Positions 28,932 through 36,994 of a DNA stretch of 64,000 nt are shown here, piece by piece (positions within the stretch are counted from its first letter, which is position 1; each line of letters opens with the position of its first letter). The notes under the pieces were generated by a model that had not been told where the DNA came from, searched no databases, and saw only the letters and a program-made list of their open reading frames with translations. Made by a program: the position numbers and the translations under genes. The DNA comes from Prevotella bivia DSM 20514 (lineage in GTDB: Bacteria > Bacteroidota > Bacteroidia > Bacteroidales > Bacteroidaceae). The stretch covers positions 396,975-460,974 of the forward strand of contig NZ_JH660660.1 in NCBI RefSeq assembly GCF_000262545.1, read 5' to 3'.

Positions 28932-30083
28932 ATGAAGATACCCAATCAATTTAATGATATTAGGCCTTTTGAGCCAGAGGAATTACCTGCAGTGTACGAC
29001 AGACTGCTCGCTAATCCACAATTTCAAGCTGTACTTAAATTCTTGTATCCAGCGGTGCCATTGGAAACAATAGCCCAACAGATGTATGCTTGTAAGACAA
29101 ACATCGACTTTCAGCTAGCCTTTTGCTACAAATTCTTAAAAGATATTCTTGCAAAACAGAGTACTGGATGCGATATGGATATTTCAGAAATATCAAATCA
29201 GGAATGTTATACCTTTATGAGTAACCACCGCGACATTGTCCTCGACTCGGCATTGCTTGACATGTTATTAATAGAGAAGAAGTTTACAACAACCTGCGAA
29301 ATAGCCATTGGCGATAACCTTCTCAGCATTCCATGGGTGCAAGATATTGTTCGCGTAAACAAGAGTTTTATTGTGAAGCGTGGATTGATGGCACGCGAAC
29401 GCTTGGAATTTAGCCATACACTTTCAGAATATATGCACTTTGCTATCAAAGAGAAACACGAAAATCTTTGGATAGCACAGCGTGAAGGACGCTCAAAGGA
29501 CTCGAACGATCAGACTCAACGTTCCGTCCTCAAGATGTTGACACTTGGCGGAGAGGGTAGCGTGATTGATAGGCTCAAGGCTTTGCGCATTGCTCCTTTG
29601 GCTATTTCTTACGAATACGATCCATGCGACTACCTCAAAGCAGCCGAGTTCCAAGCCAAACGCGATGATGTAAATTGGAAGAAAGGTGCTATGGACGATG
29701 TCATTAGTATGCGAACGGGTATTATGGGCTATAAGGGAAAAATCTATTACCATGCTGCTTGCTGCATCAATGACTACCTTGACTCGCTTGAGAAAGTACA
29801 AATGAACAATGCTGAATTGCTCGACACCGTAGCACTTCACATTGACAAGGAAATATATCGTAATTATCAGCTATATCCAAATAATTATATAGCACTCGAC
29901 TTGCTTACAGGCAAGAACGATCACAAGGACAAATATACACCTGAAGAGGAAGCAAAGTTTGAACAATATCTTGCGCAACAGCTCAACAAGATAGAGCTTC
30001 CTAATCGCGATGAGGCTTTCTTAACAAAGTGCATGCTTGAAATGTATGCTAATCCTGCTAAGAACTACCTCAACTCTATATAA
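28932..30083 (+). CDS. Putative glycerolipid acyltransferase
   Basis: 383 residues. The sequence SNHRDIVLDSALL (about residues 95-107) resembles the catalytic NH-X-D block of glycerolphosphate acyltransferases. AQREGRSKDSNDQTQ resembles their substrate phosphate-binding EG motif, and GGEG follows. The spacing of the first motif differs from classic HX4D (here the second aspartate is one residue further), so this is a divergent branch common in Bacteroidota. It probably acylates lysophosphatidate or glycerol-3-phosphate. Position after a GlpR-like gene supports a lipid role. Followed by a strong terminator. Confidence 0.7.
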   Translation: MKIPNQFNDIRPFEPEELPAVYDRLLANPQFQAVLKFLYPAVPLETIAQQMYACKTNIDFQLAFCYKFLKDILAKQSTGCDMDISEISNQECYTFMSNHRDIVLDSALLDMLLIEKKFTTTCEIAIGDNLLSIPWVQDIVRVNKSFIVKRGLMARERLEFSHTLSEYMHFAIKEKHENLWIAQREGRSKDSNDQTQRSVLKMLTLGGEGSVIDRLKALRIAPLAISYEYDPCDYLKAAEFQAKRDDVNWKKGAMDDVISMRTGIMGYKGKIYYHAACCINDYLDSLEKVQMNNAELLDTVALHIDKEIYRNYQLYPNNYIALDLLTGKNDHKDKYTPEEEAKFEQYLAQQLNKIELPNRDEAFLTKCMLEMYANPAKNYLNSI

Positions 30084-30119
30084 TTTCGGCTAATTTTTTT
30101 TAATAGCAAATAATATTTT

Positions 30120-30158
30120 AGGGCAGCCTTTTTCCGCAAGAAATGGGTTGCCCTTTTT
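30120..30158 (+). terminator. Intrinsic terminator after the acyltransferase
   Basis: AGGGCAGCC (30120-30128) pairs with GGTTGCCCT (30146-30154) with one wobble, followed by five T. Confidence 0.85.
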
Positions 30159-30200
30159 ACGTATTCCACATAAATCTAAACATAGAAAATAAGTCTCTTT

Positions 30201-30232
30201 TTTGTGTGAAATGGAAAATATATTTACCTTTG
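30201..30232 (+). promoter_or_regulatory. Promoter of the susCD operon
   Basis: TTTG (30201-30204), 20 bp, TACCTTTG (30225-30232): textbook Bacteroidota promoter. The leader is about 158 bases and contains a hairpin GAAGTTA/TAACTTC near 30308-30328. No anti-sigma pair or hybrid sensor is adjacent. Confidence 0.85.
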
Positions 30233-30397
30233 CCATAAATTAATTAATATTATAATTTAGTATAGTTAGTAAATGGTATGCGTGATGCATATTATCCTTT
30301 TTATTTTGTGAAGTTAGAGATTATAACTTCCGTGATTTGACAGAAGCGAAGAATTATCTATAAAATAACATCTTTTATAAATTTAAAACCTAGTGAA

Positions 30398-33300
30398 ATG
30401 ATAAGTACAAAAAAGTATGCTAGACGCACAAATCCATTTCTACCATTGAGAATGGTAATGGTATTTGCCATGACGTTTTTTGCTACAGTTGTATTAGCTC
30501 AAGACCTTGTAGTAAAGGGTACCGTGGTTGACGCTAAGAGCGGTGAACCTATTATTGGTGCTACTGTTATGATCGAAGGACAGAAAGAGGCTACTATAAC
30601 AAACATTGATGGTATGTATACCATTAAGGCAAGTAATAATGATAAGCTTGTTTTCAATTACATTGGATACGATAAGCAAATTGTTCCAGTGAATGGTAAG
30701 ACTACGCTTAACATAAAAATGTCTGAAAATGTAACTAACCTTACCGAAGTAGTCGTTACTGCTTTGGGTATCAAGAAAGATATGCGTAAGGTGGGTTATG
30801 CCGTTAGTACAGTAAATGCAAGTGACCTTACAAAGACTGCTTCGCCTACACTTGGTACAGCCCTCTATGGTAAGGCTGCAGGTGTGAATGTAAAGACTGC
30901 CCCTGGTGGTTCGGGTGCTATCTCTATTAATGTGCGTGGTTTGTCATCAATTACGGGGTCTAACCAGCCTTTGATTGTGTTAGACGGTGTGCCAATCCGT
31001 AATGGTGAAGCAAATAACCAAGACTATTGGAGCAGCCAGCGTGTAAATTCTAATGGTTTGGCACAAATCAATCCAGAAGATATTGAGTCAATGTCTATTT
31101 TGAAGGGTGCTGCTGCTACTGCACAATATGGTTCAGAAGGTGCAAATGGTGTTGTGATGATTACCACTAAAACTGGTAAAGGTGCTAAGGGATTAGGCGT
31201 TGATTTCAATGCTAGTTGGACAGGCAATTTCGTAGCTTATATGCCAGAATATCAGACAAAGTATGGGCCTGGTTTGACTACACAAAGCCGTGCAAGTAAG
31301 AAATTAGATCCTTATGGTTGGTATACAAGAAACGACCGTACTGGTAAGCCTCAGCGCTCTCTATATGGAACAATTCAGTATTGGGGACCAGAGTATGACG
31401 GCAGTGATGTTTTGTCGTATAATGGTATGCGTAAATATAGTCCTGTAAACGCTAAGCCTTGGAACGATGTTTTCCGCACGGGTTTTGATCAACAATATAA
31501 TATTGCTTTAACCAATGCAAACGATAAGGGCAATATGCGTTTCTCTTACACCTATTATAATAGTAAGCCTAATCAGTACAACTCAAATCTTGATAAGCAC
31601 ACTTTCAACCTTACAGGTAGTTACAATGTTTTGTCTAATGTACGTTTAGATTATGCTGTAAACTATATGACAGAGCATATAAAGAACCGTCCTTATAGAA
31701 TGTTTCGCTTATTGTGTAACTTCGGTGGTATGTTTGGTGCTTTCGATGATATTAATTGGATACGCGAGCACTCGGTAACATCAGCAGGTTATAGAAACCG
31801 TGTATGGAGTGCTAATGACCATGAGAACCCAGCAGAGGGTTTCGAGTATGGTATCCCTTCAGGGGCATTGGTTGATGAATATTTTTGGAATATCTTTGGA
31901 AAGACACAGATTGAGCGTAATAACCGACTTATTGCTAAGGTTTCACCTACATGGGAAATTATACCAGGTTTGACCTTGAAGGCTAACCTCTCTACAGATA
32001 TTAGCGATAATCGTGTTCAGAATAAGAACAGCACTGAAACTTCTAACGGTTTTGGTAAACTCTCCGGTAGTTATAGTTTGAATACTAGTCGCTATACCAT
32101 CCTTTATGGAGATGTAATGGCATTGTATGATAAGATGATCACAGACAAGTTCAACTTGAGTGCATACGTAGGTTGGTCAGGTCGTCGTGAAACTTATTTC
32201 GGACAAAACTCATGGACCGTAGATGGTTTGACAGTAGAGAACTGGTTTAATCTTGCAGCTTCAAAAAGTACTCCTAAAACCTCTACAGGTGAGTCGCACT
32301 TATTGAAAACAGCTTGGTTTGGTGATATTACCCTAAGCTGGGACAATTGGGCTTACTTAGAGGCAACTCTTCGTAATGAAAAGAGCTCTTCTTTATTCAC
32401 AGGTAATAACTCTTTCTGGTATCCTTCAGTCAATGCTAGTGTAATTATCTCTGAATTATTGAAGGATAAGCGTCCATCATGGCTCGATTATGCTAAGGCA
32501 CGTGTATCTTACGGTATTGTAGGTTTGGCCCCAGATGTTTATTATGCAACAACAGCATTCAATCAGAACTCTGCTTCAGGTTATGTTTACAATGAACAAC
32601 CTATGAATGTTGGTAACAACAACTTGAAACCAGAGACAACATACGAATGGGAATTCGGTTTAGAAGGTAAGTTCCTGAAAAATCGTTTGGGGTTTGACTT
32701 CTCTTTCTATACAAAAGATATTAAGGATCAGATCCTAAGTACAACTGTTGATTGGGCTTCAGGTGCTAACACTATGGCAATGAACATTGGGGAGTTCAAC
32801 AGCAAGGGTGTGGAACTAGCTGTATATGGCACTCCTTTGAAAACTAAGGATTGGCAGATAGATCTTCGTGGTAACATCGCTTTCAATAGTAATAATGTGA
32901 AGAAGCTAGCAGAAGGTGTTAATCGTTTAGAGCATAAGCGTTGGGATAATGGTGCTGCTTACTTGTATTCTGAAGTAGGTGGTAAGCTAGGTGATTTCTA
33001 TGCATACGCTCCTCGTTTTGATGAGAATGGTAATCATATAATTGATAGTGATGGCTTCTATGCTTTGACCAAAGAGCCTGTTAAGGTGGGCAATGCTATG
33101 CCTAAGTACACTGGTGGTTTGGGTATGACTGTTACATGGAAAAACCTCTTCCTTGACTGTACGCTTGACTTCCGTAGCGGTGGTTCTGTTTTAAACCAAC
33201 CTTACCAATATATGATGGGTGCTGGTGGCCTAAAGGAAACTATGCCTTATCGTGATGCTGAGAACGGTGGTCAGAGTTACTACCTTGGTGGCAATGATGG

Positions 33301-33733
33301 TACAACAGTTATTCCTGCAACAGAAGCTCCTACAGGTAAAGTGCTTTATCATGACGGTGTGATCCTTGAAGGTGTTACAGAAGATGGTAAGCCTAATACT
33401 AAGATGATTTCTGCGCAGCGTATGTACTATTGGACTTATAACTGGGGTACAGGTGCTCCTACTTACTACGAACATTCTATCTTTAAGAATAGCTACGTTA
33501 AGGTACGTGAGATTGTTGTTGGTTACAACTTCCCTAAATCTATTATAGAGAAGTTCCATTGTACTAAGCTTCAGGTTTCTGCTTATGCACGTAACCCATT
33601 CTATATCTACAAGAACTTGCCTATCTTTGATGCTGAAGCAACTGATGCTACAAGCTGGATTGAGCAGAGTTGGATCGGTGGTTCTACTGCTACCACACGT
33701 TCATTCGGTCTCTCTTTACGTGCAAGTTTCTAA
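30398..33733 (+). CDS. SusC/RagA-family TonB-dependent transporter
   Basis: 1111 residues. A signal peptide (cleavage near VLAQ, about residue 35) precedes a carboxypeptidase-D-like domain (about 38-115: VVKGTVVDAKSGEPIIGATV). Then come the SusC-type TonB segment NLTEVVVTALGIKKDMR, a plug domain (about 130-260: GVNVKTAPGGSGAISINVRG) and a beta-barrel ending in phenylalanine (SFGLSLRASF). It forms the outer-membrane channel of a nutrient importer with the SusD-like protein encoded next. Its substrate is not readable; the enzyme operon at 43150-49474 may belong to the same locus. Confidence 0.95.
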   Translation: MISTKKYARRTNPFLPLRMVMVFAMTFFATVVLAQDLVVKGTVVDAKSGEPIIGATVMIEGQKEATITNIDGMYTIKASNNDKLVFNYIGYDKQIVPVNGKTTLNIKMSENVTNLTEVVVTALGIKKDMRKVGYAVSTVNASDLTKTASPTLGTALYGKAAGVNVKTAPGGSGAISINVRGLSSITGSNQPLIVLDGVPIRNGEANNQDYWSSQRVNSNGLAQINPEDIESMSILKGAAATAQYGSEGANGVVMITTKTGKGAKGLGVDFNASWTGNFVAYMPEYQTKYGPGLTTQSRASKKLDPYGWYTRNDRTGKPQRSLYGTIQYWGPEYDGSDVLSYNGMRKYSPVNAKPWNDVFRTGFDQQYNIALTNANDKGNMRFSYTYYNSKPNQYNSNLDKHTFNLTGSYNVLSNVRLDYAVNYMTEHIKNRPYRMFRLLCNFGGMFGAFDDINWIREHSVTSAGYRNRVWSANDHENPAEGFEYGIPSGALVDEYFWNIFGKTQIERNNRLIAKVSPTWEIIPGLTLKANLSTDISDNRVQNKNSTETSNGFGKLSGSYSLNTSRYTILYGDVMALYDKMITDKFNLSAYVGWSGRRETYFGQNSWTVDGLTVENWFNLAASKSTPKTSTGESHLLKTAWFGDITLSWDNWAYLEATLRNEKSSSLFTGNNSFWYPSVNASVIISELLKDKRPSWLDYAKARVSYGIVGLAPDVYYATTAFNQNSASGYVYNEQPMNVGNNNLKPETTYEWEFGLEGKFLKNRLGFDFSFYTKDIKDQILSTTVDWASGANTMAMNIGEFNSKGVELAVYGTPLKTKDWQIDLRGNIAFNSNNVKKLAEGVNRLEHKRWDNGAAYLYSEVGGKLGDFYAYAPRFDENGNHIIDSDGFYALTKEPVKVGNAMPKYTGGLGMTVTWKNLFLDCTLDFRSGGSVLNQPYQYMMGAGGLKETMPYRDAENGGQSYYLGGNDGTTVIPATEAPTGKVLYHDGVILEGVTEDGKPNTKMISAQRMYYWTYNWGTGAPTYYEHSIFKNSYVKVREIVVGYNFPKSIIEKFHCTKLQVSAYARNPFYIYKNLPIFDAEATDATSWIEQSWIGGSTATTRSFGLSLRASF

Positions 33734-33757
33734 GTTTAATATATTATCAAGAAGAAT

Positions 33758-35356
33758 ATGAAAATATTAAATACTTTATTACTTGGGGTCTTAGCTACTG
33801 CAACTGTAAGCTCATGCTCTGATGATAAGTTTGAAGGTTTTTACGAAAACCCTGCAAAGACAACACAAGCCACTTGCGACCACCTTATGACGGGTGCGTT
33901 CTGGAATGGTAACGACTATACTTTTAATAAGTATTGGCGTATGTATACATGGGATAATATCTTTGGTAAGTACGCACAAACCATTGGTTATAAAAATAAT
34001 ACGGGGTCGGATTATTACTATAACGATGGTTATGTTAATGATAGATGGGCTAACTTTTATAAAATTTTGGCTCAGTATCGGCAATTGGAGAATAAGTATA
34101 ATGCGCTTTCTGATGCCAATAAGGAAAATAATCGTATTTACAAGGACTTGACAGAGATCTTTGTTTACGATCATTTGGCTCAGATGTGCGACTTGTTTGG
34201 TGATGTTCCTTTTACAAAGGCTGGTATGATTGGTATAACTGGCGACCTTGCAGGTTCGCGTGCACCTTTCGATAACGATGAAGATCTATATAAAATGATG
34301 ATCGAGAACCTTGGTACTATTTACAAGGATCTTGAACATTACAAGGCTAGTGGGACTGCTATGGTGAAAGCTACTTTGATAGCGCAAGATTTTATCAATA
34401 AGGGTAATATCGATAAGTGGTTAGCTTATGCTAACTCTTTGCGATTGCGTATGGCAGTGCAAGTATCGTTAAAGGGTAGTTTGACTGCCTTTGGTCAAGC
34501 TGCTGTTAAGGAGTGTATGGGTCGTACTTTAGTTACCGATGATGCTAAGGGAATAGAGGTAATATCAGATAAGGATGGCTTCAACTTCTGGGAGGATTTC
34601 CGCAATGGCTTCAAAGATATTAATAATGTAGCTTCTCAGCCTATGATAGATGCTATGACAAAGCTTGGTGAAGCCGATCAAGATCCTCGCTTAAAGGTTA
34701 TGTATTCTGCTAATAAGGATGGCAAGTATATTGGAACCAATCGTTCTGAAAAAAATGCATTCCAAGAAGCTAATGGTAGCAAGTTTAATGGATTTGGTGA
34801 AAAAGAGTGGAAAGATAGATATTATGCAGCTCTTGATTCTGCTACTTACACCGATAACCAACTTATGGTAAGTCCTATCGTAACTGCTGCAGAAGTAGAT
34901 TTCTTACAAGCAGAAGCAATCCAGAGGGGCTGGGCTCAAGGTAATGCGGAGCAAGCATTTGTCAACGGTATGGTTAATTCATCTAAGTTCTATTATCGTG
35001 AGAACAATATGTATGCATCTGCCAAGGGCAAGCATTATACATATCCTGGCGATGATGCAGTGAAGGCTTATGCCACCCGTCTATGGGCTAGCTATACGGA
35101 TAAACTCGATGCTATTTTGACAATGAAGTGGGTTCATTTTGGTATTTTCCAAGCTACTCAAGCATGGACAAGCATCCGTCGTACAGGTTACCCAATGCTT
35201 ACTTATCCTACAGATACCGATGCAAAGGATATCAAGGATTTGCCTAATCGTATTAAATACCCTAATTCAACAAAAGCAAGCAACAAACAAAACTATGACG
35301 CTGTTGTGGCAACACAAGGCGACAAGAGTGAGACTAAGTTGTTTTGGGCAAAATAA
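33758..35356 (+). CDS. SusD/RagB-family nutrient-binding lipoprotein
   Basis: 532 residues. Lipoprotein signal with Cys20 in VSSC. The alpha-helical architecture and blocks such as YKDLTEIFVYDHLAQMCDLFGDVPF, ANSLRLRMAVQVS and FLQAEAIQRGWAQGN match the SusD-like group 2 proteins. It caps the SusC barrel on the cell surface and captures ligand. It starts 25 bp after susC and is followed by a terminator. The tail of the operon has no enzyme gene: an IS5-type element begins about 145 bp further on. Confidence 0.93.
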   Translation: MKILNTLLLGVLATATVSSCSDDKFEGFYENPAKTTQATCDHLMTGAFWNGNDYTFNKYWRMYTWDNIFGKYAQTIGYKNNTGSDYYYNDGYVNDRWANFYKILAQYRQLENKYNALSDANKENNRIYKDLTEIFVYDHLAQMCDLFGDVPFTKAGMIGITGDLAGSRAPFDNDEDLYKMMIENLGTIYKDLEHYKASGTAMVKATLIAQDFINKGNIDKWLAYANSLRLRMAVQVSLKGSLTAFGQAAVKECMGRTLVTDDAKGIEVISDKDGFNFWEDFRNGFKDINNVASQPMIDAMTKLGEADQDPRLKVMYSANKDGKYIGTNRSEKNAFQEANGSKFNGFGEKEWKDRYYAALDSATYTDNQLMVSPIVTAAEVDFLQAEAIQRGWAQGNAEQAFVNGMVNSSKFYYRENNMYASAKGKHYTYPGDDAVKAYATRLWASYTDKLDAILTMKWVHFGIFQATQAWTSIRRTGYPMLTYPTDTDAKDIKDLPNRIKYPNSTKASNKQNYDAVVATQGDKSETKLFWAK

Positions 35357-35387
35357 ATAACGAAAAGAAAATAGGTAACATATAAGA

Positions 35388-35439
35388 GAAAAAAGAGGTG
35401 AAACATATTTCCTATAAGTATTGCTTCGCCTCTTTTCTT
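35388..35439 (+). terminator. Terminator after susD
   Basis: AAAAGAGGTGAAAC pairs with GCTTCGCCTCTTTT (two wobble or mismatched positions) around an 18-base loop, followed by a T-rich stretch. Confidence 0.65.
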
Positions 35440-35502
35440 TATTAATAGATTTATAAAAAATTGGGTATAGGCTAATTTCACTTTAGCGTATTCAAAAAAG
35501 TT

Positions 35503-36779
35503 GAGACCTCTGCAAAACCTTCATTTATAGAAAAAATTTGGCTTATATGACAAAAATTTCCATTTAGTTGTGTTTAGAAGCATATTGCAACGTCTATATT
35601 GGTATAATTGATGCAGTAAAACGATTATTATCATCTATATTTGTGTCCAATTTTCTTTTATTTGAGAGTATTGGACACAATTATCCCTGGCGTTCGATAT
35701 AAGTTGTAAGCAACAGCCTCCATAATATGCTGTGCATGTGTTTTGGCAAGTCCTACATATCTTGCCGTTCCTCCTCTAAACCATCTGTGTATGGAACCAA
35801 AAGTGCGTTCCACCCTGTACCTAATTTTACTGATAGCCATATTGATGCGTTTCTCTCTTTCTGTAATCTTATGCGCCCTTGTTCCTTTGTGCATAATGCG
35901 ACTTTTTAGTTTCATTCGAGCAAGTACCTCCTTGTTTTCTGCCGAGTCATAACCCTTATCAGCATATACAAGAGTCTTTTTCGGAAGATTTGCTTTTTTC
36001 AGGGGCGTTTCCAAATGCTTGATGTCGCTCTCATTAGCTGCAGTAGTCTCCTCTGCAAGAACCAATCCATTTTCATCTGTAACTGAATGCCGTTTGTATC
36101 CAAAGTGGAGCCTTCTCATTTTCTTGATCCAGCGTGCCTCTCCGTCCACATTGGGCTTGAGTTTCTCCTTGAGCATAGCTTTCTCGGATTTTAACTTACC
36201 CGTTTCTTCATCCCTGTCCTCAACTATCTCATACTCCTTGCGACCACGTGGACGACGAGGACTATCGGTAATGCTGGCATCGACGATAGCCCCACGTTTG
36301 ACAATAACACTATGTTGCTCCAGCTGACGGTTAATCTCATTCAGTACCATATCATAAAGGTCTGCCTCTACAAGTATGTTACGGAAACGACATACCGTCG
36401 TGCTATCAGGAGCAACATCTTCCAAACCCAGTCCTACAAAGCGGCTGAAAGACAAACAATCGCTAACCTGCTCCTCAACCTCACCATCACTAAGACCATA
36501 CTAAGTACGGAGAAGTTCTATCTTGAACAGCACAAGACTATCATAGCTCGGACGACCTGTTGCCTTGTTACCTTTGGTGTAGGCGATTTCAATAATACCA
36601 CGGATTGGATTCCAATCGATAATTTTATCTATCTGAGAAAAGAAGGTCTGCTTGACCCTACGCTAACCGACTAATAGGTCGGCAAAGTTGAGAGAGGAGA
36701 GTTGCTGTTTCATACTATAAAAGTACGAAAAAATAATGATATAAACAAATTTCTAAACTAAGAGTTTTACAGAGGTCTC
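35503..36779 (-). mobile_element. IS5-family insertion sequence with inactivated transposase
   Basis: A 1277-bp element bounded by imperfect inverted ends: GAGACCTCTGCAAAAC at 35503-35518 and its complement in AGTTTTACAGAGGTCTC at 36763-36779. It contains one transposase gene on the minus strand with two in-frame stops. The right end abuts directly on the right-end remnant of an IS1380-type element (36780-36811). No clear target duplication is visible. A solo copy of the left end, in inverted orientation, occurs at 42945-42976. Confidence 0.85.
35658..36713 (-). pseudogene. IS5-family transposase, two nonsense mutations
   Basis: The full frame would run from the ATG at 36713 (MKQQLSSLNFADLLVG) to 35658, 351 codons. 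TAG stops interrupt it at codon 17 (36663-36665) and codon 71 (36501-36503, in the context LLRT-stop-YGLSDGE). The remainder is intact: VDASITDSPRRPRG, VYADKGYDSAENK and RVERTFGSIHRWF carry the three acidic DDE residues. Downstream of the second stop a restart at 36455 (MSFSRFVGLGL) could give a truncated product. The element should be immobile unless helped in trans. Confidence 0.88.
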
Positions 36780-36811
36780 GGACGTTGAAAGGCTTAGTTG
36801 CGGATTTGAGG
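36780..36811 (+). repeat. Solo right end of the IS1380-type element
   Basis: GGACGTTGAAAGGCTTAGTT and the following CGGATTTGAGG match the right ends at 49677-49708 and 55119-55150 with two differences. No transposase is attached. It directly touches the right end of the IS5 element. Confidence 0.75.
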
Positions 36812-36934
36812 TTTAGAAGGAAAGAATCGTAAAAAGTTTCCTTATCAAGAAGGAAACATGGCTCGTAACACCATTGTCTCAGCATCGCAAACATCTTTTA
36901 ACCGGAAAGAAATCGACCTGTAATATAGCCATTG

Positions 36935-36942
36935 TACTTTTG
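36935..36942 (+). promoter_or_regulatory. -7 element of the island TonB receptor gene
   Basis: TACTTTTG matches TAnnTTTG 53 bp before the chosen ATG at 36995. No TTTG at -33. A GTTTCCTT/AAGGAAAC hairpin lies upstream (36836-36857). Confidence 0.5.
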
Positions 36943-36994
36943 CAAACGAAATCAGAAAGGTATTTTGATTGAGAAAATAAAAAGGTATTCAGTT

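Noticed and set aside
30308..30328. Terminator in the susC leader
   Set aside because: The GAAGTTA/TAACTTC hairpin is weak and not followed by a T-run; it is noted only as a leader structure.
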